Shown: positions 1 to 5,852 of the stretch, one piece after another | Layout: each line of letters begins with the position of its first letter | Position numbering within the stretch: position 1 is the first letter of the stretch | From: Acidobacteriota bacterium | GTDB lineage: Bacteria; Acidobacteriota; JAAYUB01; JAMOQF01 | NCBI GenBank assembly: GCA_027040585.1 | Contig: JALULU010000382.1 | Coordinates: 1 to 5,852, forward strand | Direction: 5' to 3' | Length of the DNA stretch: 5,852 nucleotides | Translations under genes and position numbers: made by a program | The notes under the pieces: generated by a model | The model's input: only the letters and a program-made list of their open reading frames with translations | The model's database searches: none | What the model was told of the DNA's origin: nothing

Positions 1-1904
1 TTATAAAGAGTATATCCGGGAGTAGCTTTTTCATTTGGTGCCACATTGTTTTGTCTTAAATATGTCCTTGAATTTAGCTCTATGTCTCCTTTAATTTTCC
101 TAAAAAAGTTAAAATCGTTGATTTTAATCCCTAAATTAATTTTCATTGGAGGAATATCAGGTAGATATTCCCTTTTTTTTGTATCCCTTCCTTTCACATA
201 TGACAAATTGTTATAAAAGGAAAGTTTATTACTCAAATAATATTCAAATGAAAATTCAAAACCCCTTAAAAGTCCCACTGCAGCATTTTGCCAGGTCTCA
301 ATTTCCATACCACTCTCTGGATCAATTTCCCCTGTTTTTTCTCTTACTATAAAATCATCTATTCTATTTCTATATAGAGAAAAAGTGGAATATACTTTTT
401 TACTGTTATATTTATAACCAAAATCAATGTTTAAACTTGTCTCAGGCTTTAATTCTGGATTTCCAATATTTACTGTATCCTGATGTGGTCCAAAGAAAAA
501 CCTTTCAAGAAGTGTTGGTGCCCTAAAAGCCCTTCCAACATTAAAAACAAGGTTTAGATTATCGGTTAAATGATAGGTTGTTCCCAATGATCCTGAATAA
601 GTATCATTACTCACTTTAGTTGGCTTTACTGGATGGCCTGCTAAATAATCTGTTTTAGCCTTTATATAGTCGTATCTAATGCCAGTTGTTAAATCTAACT
701 TGTCATTTACAAAAATTTTATCCTGGATAAAACTTCCGATCCCTTCCCTCTCTGATGGAGGTATGACCCCAGCAATTGGAAGATTTTCAATATCTCCTGT
801 TATTATATCAACTTTAAATCTGTCTCTCCTTGAATCTGCATCTTCTCTAAAAACTGAAGTCCCTGCAGTAAAAAGATTATGATAACCACAAATAAATGAA
901 ACATAATCCTTTATTTCCACAGTTTTTTTGTTCAGCAATATTTCGAGGTCAAGATTTTTATTATTGGAAACAGGATTTAATATATGCATATGGCGATTGT
1001 GCTTCTGAATAGAAAAGATAAGATTGAAATTTCTCCAAAATGTAGAATTAAAGTTATGTGTTAATTTCATTGAAAAAAACCTATGTTTATTCGCCTTAAA
1101 GTAGCTTTCAATAGCTGTTCTATTTGGTATACCGAAGTCTCCTTGAATTTGGTAGAAATATGTTCTTATTTTGTTGTTTCCAATCTGTTTAAAAAAAGAG
1201 AAGTTACCTTCATAATATTCTGAAAAGCTATTTTTTAACTTAAATTGAGGGGTTTTGTAGTTATCTGTATCTTTAAAAATTTCAGAAACCCTAAAGCCAA
1301 TTCCCTTTTTTCCTGTTTCAAAGAAAACTCTCTCACATTTCCCGATATTTACTGAATTAAAGATAAAATCCATTCCACTTTTAAAACATAGTTTTTTTCC
1401 AGTATAATCATCTGGAATATAAGGTATAAAATTTATAACACCACCTATTGCATTTGAACCATAAATTACTGAATCTGGGCCCTCCACAACTTCAACCCTT
1501 TTTATCTGTAGTGGATCAATAGATAAAAGATGATTCCCACCACTTCTCTGTTCAGATAATTTTACAGCATTTAACAATATAAGCACCCTTTCATCATATA
1601 GTCCCCTTATAACAGGTCTAACACTGTTCGGACCAGACTCAGAAACATCTACACCAGGTATATCTTTAAATAAATCTCCAACATTATATGGAATCTTCTC
1701 CCTTATTTGTTTAAAATTTTTTACATGCGCCTCGACACTTGTATCAAATGTGGGACTTTTATTAAGTGTAGCTGTAACAACTACTTCTTGCTTTATATGA
1801 ATTTGCTTTTTCTTTTTATTTTTTTCATCTTTTTTAGTTACACTTGAAAAAAGATTGCCAGAAAAAGACAACAATATTAATAGAAACAGTGCATATTTCT
1901 TCAT
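1..1904 (-). CDS. TonB-dependent outer-membrane receptor, 3' end cut by window edge
   Basis: The frame is open from an ATG at 1904 to the left edge, giving 634 residues without a stop. Residues 1-20 form a signal peptide (MKKYALFLLILLSF), followed by a Lys-rich stretch (24-34) and a TonB-box-like QEVVVTA (39-45). A plug domain covers about 55-165, with the family hallmarks DLFKDIPGV, VIRGLYDERVLIL, IKRVEVVEGP and SVIYGSNAIGGVINF. The rest is a beta-barrel with typical late motifs: GRAFRAPTLLERF (458-470), GNPELKPETS (481-490), YRNRIDDFIV (511-520), GFEFSFEY (548-555) and LPDIPP (581-586). Such proteins import scarce substrates across the outer membrane using energy from TonB-ExbBD. About 30-60 C-terminal residues probably lie outside the window. 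A good Shine-Dalgarno supports the start. The substrate is not readable from sequence; the small metal-protein-like gene 37 bases upstream suggests a metal or metal complex, which is inference. The family call is very secure. Confidence 0.96.
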   Translation of the reverse strand, partial: MKKYALFLLILLSFSGNLFSSVTKKDEKNKKKKQIHIKQEVVVTATLNKSPTFDTSVEAHVKNFKQIREKIPYNVGDLFKDIPGVDVSESGPNSVRPVIRGLYDERVLILLNAVKLSEQRSGGNHLLSIDPLQIKRVEVVEGPDSVIYGSNAIGGVINFIPYIPDDYTGKKLCFKSGMDFIFNSVNIGKCERVFFETGKKGIGFRVSEIFKDTDNYKTPQFKLKNSFSEYYEGNFSFFKQIGNNKIRTYFYQIQGDFGIPNRTAIESYFKANKHRFFSMKLTHNFNSTFWRNFNLIFSIQKHNRHMHILNPVSNNKNLDLEILLNKKTVEIKDYVSFICGYHNLFTAGTSVFREDADSRRDRFKVDIITGDIENLPIAGVIPPSEREGIGSFIQDKIFVNDKLDLTTGIRYDYIKAKTDYLAGHPVKPTKVSNDTYSGSLGTTYHLTDNLNLVFNVGRAFRAPTLLERFFFGPHQDTVNIGNPELKPETSLNIDFGYKYNSKKVYSTFSLYRNRIDDFIVREKTGEIDPESGMEIETWQNAAVGLLRGFEFSFEYYLSNKLSFYNNLSYVKGRDTKKREYLPDIPPMKINLGIKINDFNFFRKIKGDIELNSRTYLRQNNVAPNEKATPGYTLY

Positions 1905-1909
1905 GATTC

Positions 1910-1915
1910 CCACCT
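1910..1915 (-). promoter_or_regulatory. Ribosome binding site of the TonB-dependent receptor
   Basis: The minus strand reads AGGTGG five bases before the ATG at 1904. It supports that start, which also begins a good signal peptide. Confidence 0.75.
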
Positions 1916-1941
1916 AAAATTCTTTTAATAATTAAATTGAA

Positions 1942-2250
1942 TTATAAAGAAGTATCCAATTCAGGAGGGGCTCTTTCAAAGTTTGATAGGCTAAGAAGAT
2001 TTAAGTATAGATAATAAATTAATGGATAATATCTTTCAATAAAGTTAAACTTTACTAAAAATAGAAAAAAAGTAAGTAAACTTATGCTTAACTGACTTAT
2101 AAATAAGCAAACTTCACAAAACTCTGCATTGGTAAAGTGCACCGATGAAGCAGGGCTTAAAATTAATTTAGATATAGATATATAGTGATGATGAAAAGCT
2201 GGAACTAATATAAAGAAAAATATAAAAAAAACTATAAGCGCTTTTTTCAT
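1942..2250 (-). CDS. Small membrane protein with HHH, CxxC and C-terminal RAPP motifs (DUF2946-like)
   Basis: This is a 102-residue protein with an N-terminal hydrophobic segment (MKKALIVFFIFFFILVPA, a signal peptide or membrane anchor). It then has a His triplet (20-22), a CEVC pair (45-48), a second hydrophobic helix (about 50-69) and a C-terminal FERAPPEL (92-98). A His cluster near the N-terminus, a CxxC and a terminal RAPP/RGPP motif are the layout of small bacterial proteins often annotated DUF2946 or hypothetical and found near heavy-metal transport genes. Membership is inferred from motif layout, not a search. It lies 37 bases before the TonB receptor on the same strand, so co-transcription is likely. 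A TTG at 2253 could add one residue; the ATG at 2250 is preferred. Neither has an obvious Shine-Dalgarno, so translation may be weak or start atypically. The reading frame is very AT-rich. Function is unknown; a role in metal sensing or handling is inference. Confidence 0.72.
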   Translation of the reverse strand: MKKALIVFFIFFFILVPAFHHHYISISKLILSPASSVHFTNAEFCEVCLFISQLSISLLTFFLFLVKFNFIERYYPLIYYLYLNLLSLSNFERAPPELDTSL

Positions 2251-2282
2251 CAATTTAAAAATATCTATAAATTTTAAGCGCG

Positions 2283-2312
2283 ATTATAAATAAATGGATA
2301 GAGATAAGTAAA
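2283..2312 (-). promoter_or_regulatory. Candidate sigma-70-type promoter for the small membrane protein and TonB receptor
   Basis: On the minus strand the gap holds TTTACT (2307-2312, four of six matches to TTGACA), an 18-base spacer and a perfect TATAAT (2283-2288). A transcript would start near 2276, leaving a leader of about 25 bases before the ATG at 2250. The position at the boundary between the pilus genes and the receptor pair makes sense, but in AT-rich DNA such a match can arise by chance. No Fur-box-like or other convincing operator was seen next to it. Confidence 0.4.
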
Positions 2313-2314
2313 GA

Positions 2315-2692
2315 TTAAATTATGAATTCTTTCTCTAAAATTAATTTTGCTTTTTTTAAAAGGAAGCGGCTCTTACCATAAGTGCCGCTTCTTTTCATAA
2401 TTACAAGGAAATAATACTCTCTTGTTATAAGTTTTATCAAAAAACAATATTTTTCAGTAAAAAGGTTTAATTCCTCAAGCTCTCCTATATCTATATCATC
2501 CGCCGTCCTTAAAGAGGATTTAAGCAGAGAGGTTTTTTCAGCTGCAATTAAATCCAGATTTAGTTCCTGTGGAAAATCTTCTTCACCTATTATTGACTTC
2601 TCAATAATAATGCCATCAGTTCCCACAATCAATGCAGCAATTGTATCATCAACATTTTCAACTATCATGTCAAGCGCTTCTTTAAACTTCAT
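2315..2692 (-). CDS. Roadblock/LC7 domain protein (MglB-like)
   Basis: This 125-residue soluble protein has no signal peptide or membrane helix. The whole length fits one Roadblock/LC7 fold: an N-terminal helix (MKFKEALDMIVENV), the first strands with the turn IVGTDGIIIEKS (22-33), the central helix LDLIAAEKTSLLKSS (46-60), strands with YCFLIKLITREYYFLVIMK (82-100), and the closing SGTYGKSRFLLKKAK (102-116), which matches the family's usual GN.GkAR..lrrA ending. Roadblock proteins dimerise and commonly act with small Ras-like GTPases; MglB is the GTPase-activating partner of MglA, which sets the polarity of type IV pili in Myxococcus. It follows pilQ by 30 bases with an AAGGAG Shine-Dalgarno ten bases before the ATG, so it is probably the last gene of the pilus operon. 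No MglA-type GTPase is in the window, so a pilus-regulating role is inference. The 3' end of the gene contains a strong hairpin. Confidence 0.88.
   Translation of the reverse strand: MKFKEALDMIVENVDDTIAALIVGTDGIIIEKSIIGEEDFPQELNLDLIAAEKTSLLKSSLRTADDIDIGELEELNLFTEKYCFLIKLITREYYFLVIMKRSGTYGKSRFLLKKAKLILEKEFII
2363..2391 (-). repeat. Strong inverted repeat (hairpin) inside the 3' end of the Roadblock gene
   Basis: GAAGCGGC (2363-2370) is answered by GCCGCTTC (2384-2391). Within the 13-base interval CTTA (2372-2375) pairs with TAAG (2379-2382), so the stem is 8 plus 4 base pairs with one mismatch and a three-base loop. In the minus-strand transcript the stem is followed by C then four U (2358-2361) and seven A. 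This resembles a weak intrinsic terminator lying 41 bases before the stop codon. The encoded residues belong to the conserved end of the Roadblock fold, so the repeat is not an insertion. It could cause pausing, partial termination or protection of the mRNA 3' end, or it could be a coincidence of coding sequence. Confidence 0.5.
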
Positions 2693-2722
2693 TACCTCTC
2701 TACTCCTTTTAACACAACCCTT

Positions 2723-4963
2723 TTATCTAACAATTCTTGGAGTCAAGAAAAACAATACCTCTTTTGAGTCTTTCGACTTACTCTGACGTTTAAAAAGATT
2801 CCCTATAATTGGAATGCTTCCAAAAAGAGGTACTCTATCCTGATGATTCTCTTCCTGATCTATTAAAATTCCACCAATCATTGTTGTTCCACCATCAGCC
2901 ACAAGAACATTCGTTTCCGATCTGCTGGTAACAATTGAAGGGATGCCATTTACTGTTTTAGAAAAATCTGCTCTATTGTTTTCAAGTTTAATCAACATAT
3001 TAACAGTGCCTTCATCTGTTATAGTAGGTAACACCTGAAGCATCAAAGATGCTGAGAAAAACCTTGTTGTAACAGTATTATTCTCAACTGTCTGCACCGG
3101 GAACTGTAAGCCCTGTTCTATTGTTGCAGGTTGATTGTTCTGTGTTTGAATTTTTGGCTGTGAAATGATTCTAACCTTACCTTCACTCTCAGCAGCAGTT
3201 AATGAGGCATCAAGCAAGAAGGTATCAAAGATATTTCCAACCGCTATACCAATACCAGATGTTGCACCTTCTGCAGGCAAGTTGATGTTATAGTTACCTT
3301 TATCACCATTTCCACCAGGTACTATAGATGCAGATTCAGATGCTGTTGACTCAGAAGCTCCCTTGCCAGTAGCAGGATTACCAGCAACATAGCCAGATTT
3401 TGGTGTCATAGAAGGTCTATACCCACTTAAACCTGTCATCGTATTTGTACCACCGACAGTAATCCTTTCAAGATTACCTGCAACAAAGCCTGCTTGAATA
3501 CCAATAGACCTTGCAAAACTTCTACTTGCTGCTAAAATTCTTGCTTCAATTTCCACCTGTCTCTGTGGAACATCTAACGTAGAAATTACCTTTTTAATCT
3601 CAGCAATTCTATCAGGAATATCCCTGATAATTATTGTATTACTCTGTGCATCAAAAGCAATAGCACCTTTTCCACCACCATGGGAAATGAAAACATCACC
3701 TAAAAATTTAATCAAGCTCTTACCATCAATATAATTTAAAGGAATAATTTCTGTTCTGATGGACCTTTCAAACTCAGCTTCTTTTCTTTTCTTTGCTTCC
3801 CTCCTCAATGCATCGAGTGTGGCAATTCTAACAACATTACCTTCAATAACTTTGTCAAGTCCATTATTTTTTAGCGCAAGGTCAAAAACCTGATCCCACG
3901 GAACATTCTTAACCTTTATTGAAATTGTACCCTTTACACTTGGGTCAACGACAATATTCAAATTTTCAAGTTCACTTATGAGCCTGAAAAAATCAATAAT
4001 ATCAGCATCTTTTAAATCAAGTGTAATGGGCTCACCAGTATATTTTACAGAATTTTTCGTATCATCAGAAATATAGGATATGGGATTTGGCCCAACATTA
4101 TGCTTTTTATTTCTGATGAATTTGACTTCTTTCTTCTTGACATTCTCATTCCTATTCTCAACCTTTTTAGGTTTAATCACAGGTACTTTTATTTTAGTTA
4201 CATTTTCATCTGTAATTCTAACTTCATCATTATTTTCTTTAAAGTTACCAATAGTAAAATTCAATCCATCACTAACTTTGGTTATTTTTACATCCTTTAC
4301 TCTTTTATTCAAATCGAGGACAACTCTCACAATTTCCGGATCCTGATTCTGAAATTTAGAAATCCTAACCTTCTTAACCACATCACCATTAACCAAAAGA
4401 TTCTTCCTGCTGAAATTACAACCAGTATTTAAAAGGTCAACTACAAATCTATCCGGATCAGTGAGATAGAATTTCCTGTACTTAACTAATCCAGATCCTA
4501 ATAATTCCAGTTTAAATCCTTTTTCACTGGTATCAAACTTAACATCCTTTAAAAATGAGCCGGCAACTGTTCTCTTATTTTCTTTCTTTCTGATGTTTAT
4601 AACTAAATAATTTCCTTGAGGTTCAACATCAACTTTAGAATCTTTTTTAAGAGAGATTTCAAGTCTAACACCTCTTGCACTTTTAGACGTTTTAATGTAA
4701 TTAACTACCTCAGATTTTAGATTATAAACTGGCTCCAGATTGCTCATATTACAGCCTAAGAGATCAATAACTATCCAGTGTTTGTCTGGAGAAAATGAGG
4801 TATAGGAAACGCCTTTATCAGTACTCAGAACAATTTTAACATTTCCATTTTTACCTACTTCATACTTAAGGCTCTTTGCGGATGTAGCAAAAACCTGCAT
4901 TCCTAATAATAAAACTATTGCCATTAGGGCAGTTACATAAAGGAGCAATTTTGTGGGCTTCAT
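2723..4963 (-). CDS. pilQ: Type IV pilus secretin PilQ
   Basis: PilQ is a 746-residue outer-membrane secretin, forming the gated pore through which the type IV pilus is extruded and retracted. Domains in order: signal peptide (1-26, ending VFA); two AMIN domains, about 30-125 and 138-240, which in this family bind peptidoglycan; a Lys/Asn-rich linker (about 241-305); the N0/STN domain (about 310-385, with ITLDLKDADIIDFFRLIS and PWDQVFDLAL); a charged stretch (385-400); the N1 secretin_N domain (about 402-465); and the secretin barrel (about 466-746). Barrel hallmarks are QVEIEARILAAS, LTAAESEGKVRIISQPKIQT, VADGGTTMIGGIL, VPLFGSIPIIGNLFK and the terminal EVLFFLTPRIV. Length and layout are normal for PilQ. 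The ATG at 4963 is chosen over an in-frame start at 5017 because it has a near-perfect Shine-Dalgarno, begins the signal peptide directly and avoids overlapping pilP. It is 31 bases after pilP, its usual partner. The two AMIN repeats carry matched cysteines (71 and 182). Confidence 0.97.
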   Translation of the reverse strand: MKPTKLLLYVTALMAIVLLLGMQVFATSAKSLKYEVGKNGNVKIVLSTDKGVSYTSFSPDKHWIVIDLLGCNMSNLEPVYNLKSEVVNYIKTSKSARGVRLEISLKKDSKVDVEPQGNYLVINIRKKENKRTVAGSFLKDVKFDTSEKGFKLELLGSGLVKYRKFYLTDPDRFVVDLLNTGCNFSRKNLLVNGDVVKKVRISKFQNQDPEIVRVVLDLNKRVKDVKITKVSDGLNFTIGNFKENNDEVRITDENVTKIKVPVIKPKKVENRNENVKKKEVKFIRNKKHNVGPNPISYISDDTKNSVKYTGEPITLDLKDADIIDFFRLISELENLNIVVDPSVKGTISIKVKNVPWDQVFDLALKNNGLDKVIEGNVVRIATLDALRREAKKRKEAEFERSIRTEIIPLNYIDGKSLIKFLGDVFISHGGGKGAIAFDAQSNTIIIRDIPDRIAEIKKVISTLDVPQRQVEIEARILAASRSFARSIGIQAGFVAGNLERITVGGTNTMTGLSGYRPSMTPKSGYVAGNPATGKGASESTASESASIVPGGNGDKGNYNINLPAEGATSGIGIAVGNIFDTFLLDASLTAAESEGKVRIISQPKIQTQNNQPATIEQGLQFPVQTVENNTVTTRFFSASLMLQVLPTITDEGTVNMLIKLENNRADFSKTVNGIPSIVTSRSETNVLVADGGTTMIGGILIDQEENHQDRVPLFGSIPIIGNLFKRQSKSKDSKEVLFFLTPRIVR

Positions 4964-4969
4964 TAAATG

Positions 4970-4977
4970 CCTCCTTT
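4970..4977 (-). promoter_or_regulatory. Ribosome binding site deciding the pilQ start
   Basis: The minus strand reads AAAGGAGG six bases before the ATG at 4963. This is the strongest Shine-Dalgarno in the window and rules in favour of that start rather than the upstream in-frame one at 5017, which would overlap the end of pilP by 23 bases. Confidence 0.88.
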
Positions 4978-4994
4978 CAAAATATAACGTTTTT

Positions 4995-5507
4995 TTAATC
5001 TTCTTGTTTAATAACAACTTTTGAATGCTCTACATGTCCATCTGTATATTCAAGTATCCTATCAAAAACAGCACTTGCAGTTCCCGCTTCAATGCTAAGA
5101 TAAGCATTCTTCAATGTCCCATTGTAAACCCTCTCACCAACCTTTAAGAAATAGGACATGTTATCTTTTATACAATTAAACATAGCAACTCTTCCCCTGG
5201 GAGTATCAACAACACCAACTAACCTCAACTCTGAAATTAAAATTCCTCTAATACCTGGATATTTCTCCTGTCTCTCCTCAAAGGAAGGAATTCTCTTCAA
5301 TTTTGCTTCTTCCTTTTTGTTAAGCAATTTTTTTCTCTCAAGCAGATTAACAAAAGGATCTAATCTTCCTGCTGGATTATAAACAGCTATGTGCTTAATA
5401 ACTACAGGTTGTTCCTCTTTATTTGTTTTTTTGTTATTTTTCTGAGTATACACAAAAGAAATAGTAAAAAATAATAGCAAGAAAATGACTAAACTTTTTT
5501 TAATCAT
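4995..5507 (-). CDS. pilP: Type IV pilus assembly protein PilP
   Basis: PilP is a 170-residue protein that, with PilN and PilO, forms the periplasmic alignment complex and contacts the N0 domain of PilQ. Visible parts: an N-terminal hydrophobic segment (1-21, MIKKSLVIFLLLFFTISFVY), a Lys-rich extended region (22-38), the PilP hallmark YNPAGRLDPF (43-52), a charged helix (53-82), then the small beta domain (about 84-165) with LRLVGVVDTPRGRVAMF and YFLKVGERVYNG, which is the family's usual pattern. Length is close to the typical 170-180. PilP is normally a lipoprotein, but no cysteine is present in the first 100 residues, so it is either anchored by an uncleaved helix or released after cleavage near Thr21. 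A GAGAGG Shine-Dalgarno (5516-5521) sits eight bases before the ATG. It lies between pilO (21-base gap) and pilQ (31-base gap). Confidence 0.92.
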   Translation of the reverse strand: MIKKSLVIFLLLFFTISFVYTQKNNKKTNKEEQPVVIKHIAVYNPAGRLDPFVNLLERKKLLNKKEEAKLKRIPSFEERQEKYPGIRGILISELRLVGVVDTPRGRVAMFNCIKDNMSYFLKVGERVYNGTLKNAYLSIEAGTASAVFDRILEYTDGHVEHSKVVIKQED

Positions 5508-5528
5508 ACCACAATCCTCTCAATGGTT

Positions 5529-5852
5529 TTATTTAATGGTTTCACTGTCTTCACCAATATAAACAAAAGTACTTGCTATAAATGAAGCTTTTAAGGTAAA
5601 ACCTGAAGCGTCTCCACTGTTTAAGCCTTTGCACTTTAAATTATACACATTCAGTATTCTTTCAAAATTTGCGACTTTCTCAAAGAATTTCCCCAACGCA
5701 TGATAATTACCGAGTACTTTAAATTTTATTGGAAGTTCATAGTAAAAATCATACATTTTTTTCTGCTGTGGCTCAAAAAGTTTAATTTCAAGGCCTGAAG
5801 TATTTTTAGCAAGCAATTCAAGTTTTCTTGCCAACAAATCTGTTTCCTTACT
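5529..5852 (-). CDS. pilO: Type IV pilus assembly protein PilO, C-terminal part (5' end beyond window)
   Basis: The frame is open to the right edge and gives the last 107 residues of PilO, an inner-membrane protein with one N-terminal helix and a periplasmic coiled coil plus ferredoxin-like domain. What remains is the end of the coiled coil (LLARKLELLAKNTSGLEI, about 6-23 of the visible part) and the C-terminal domain, with the family's hallmark stretch from ELPIKFKVLGNYHALGKFF (39-57) through NFERILNVYNLKCK (62-75) to FTLKASFIASTFVY (85-98). An in-frame TTG at 5837 should be read as an internal leucine, not a start, because the reading frame and the coiled coil run through it and a full PilO is about 200 residues. 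PilO pairs with PilN and positions PilP. Its place directly before pilP matches the usual pilMNOPQ order, so pilM and pilN are expected just outside the window. Confidence 0.9.
   Translation of the reverse strand, partial: SKETDLLARKLELLAKNTSGLEIKLFEPQQKKMYDFYYELPIKFKVLGNYHALGKFFEKVANFERILNVYNLKCKGLNSGDASGFTLKASFIASTFVYIGEDSETIK

Noticed and set aside
146..352. Plus-strand open frame of 68 codons
   Set aside because: It lies antisense to the TonB receptor, whose frame is strongly supported; the peptide has no family features.
679..882. Plus-strand open frame of 67 codons
   Set aside because: Antisense to conserved barrel sequence of the receptor; no ribosome site or recognisable motif.
2236..2243. 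Palindrome AAGCGCTT, repeated at 2672-2679 near the start of the Roadblock gene
   Set aside because: Both copies encode Ala-Leu in similar N-termini, and an 8-base match is too short to support a shared operator.
4080..4432. Two overlapping plus-strand open frames (4080-4346 and 4100-4432)
   Set aside because: Both are antisense to the AMIN/linker part of pilQ. Their hydrophobic look comes from reading Lys/Asn-rich codons in reverse.
4964..5017. Longer N-terminus of PilQ starting at 5017
   Set aside because: It would place 18 charged residues before the signal peptide, overlap pilP and ignore the near-perfect Shine-Dalgarno at 4970-4977.
5158..5382. Plus-strand open frame of 74 codons
   Set aside because: Antisense to pilP, whose coding frame is well supported.
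5835..5837. TTG as a start codon for the PilO fragment
   Set aside because: The frame stays open to the window edge and the coiled coil continues through it, so it is an internal leucine codon of a longer gene.

Overview
The window is an AT-rich stretch (about one third G+C by eye) from a Gram-negative-type (diderm) bacterium. The evidence for an outer membrane is a type IV pilus secretin and a TonB-dependent receptor. The sequence does not fix the phylum, and no rRNA, tRNA, mobile element or CRISPR array is visible. Every convincing gene lies on the minus strand, so transcription runs from high to low coordinates.

Right part (5852 to 2315): the distal half of a type IV pilus assembly operon, in the usual order pilO (C-terminal part only, cut by the window edge), pilP and pilQ, followed by a Roadblock/LC7 domain protein. 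Gaps between genes are 21 to 31 bases and the three genes whose starts are visible have Shine-Dalgarno sites, so these four genes look like one transcription unit. PilO and PilP would form the periplasmic alignment subcomplex that connects the inner-membrane motor platform to the PilQ outer-membrane pore. The Roadblock protein is a candidate cytoplasmic regulator, by analogy with MglB.

Left part (2314 to 1): a 64-base gap with a plausible promoter leads to a small membrane protein. It has a His triplet, a CxxC pair and a C-terminal RAPP motif, which recall small metal-associated proteins of the DUF2946 type. After 37 bases comes a long TonB-dependent outer-membrane receptor, open to the left edge and lacking only its last strands. 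This pair looks like a separate substrate-uptake unit, tentatively for a metal or metal complex.

The points most worth a second look are the small HHH/CxxC/RAPP protein coupled to the receptor, a strong hairpin inside the 3' end of the Roadblock gene at the boundary between the two units, the Roadblock gene joined to pilQ, a PilP without a lipobox cysteine, and matched cysteines in the two AMIN repeats of PilQ. I found no clear evidence of a wholly new system.
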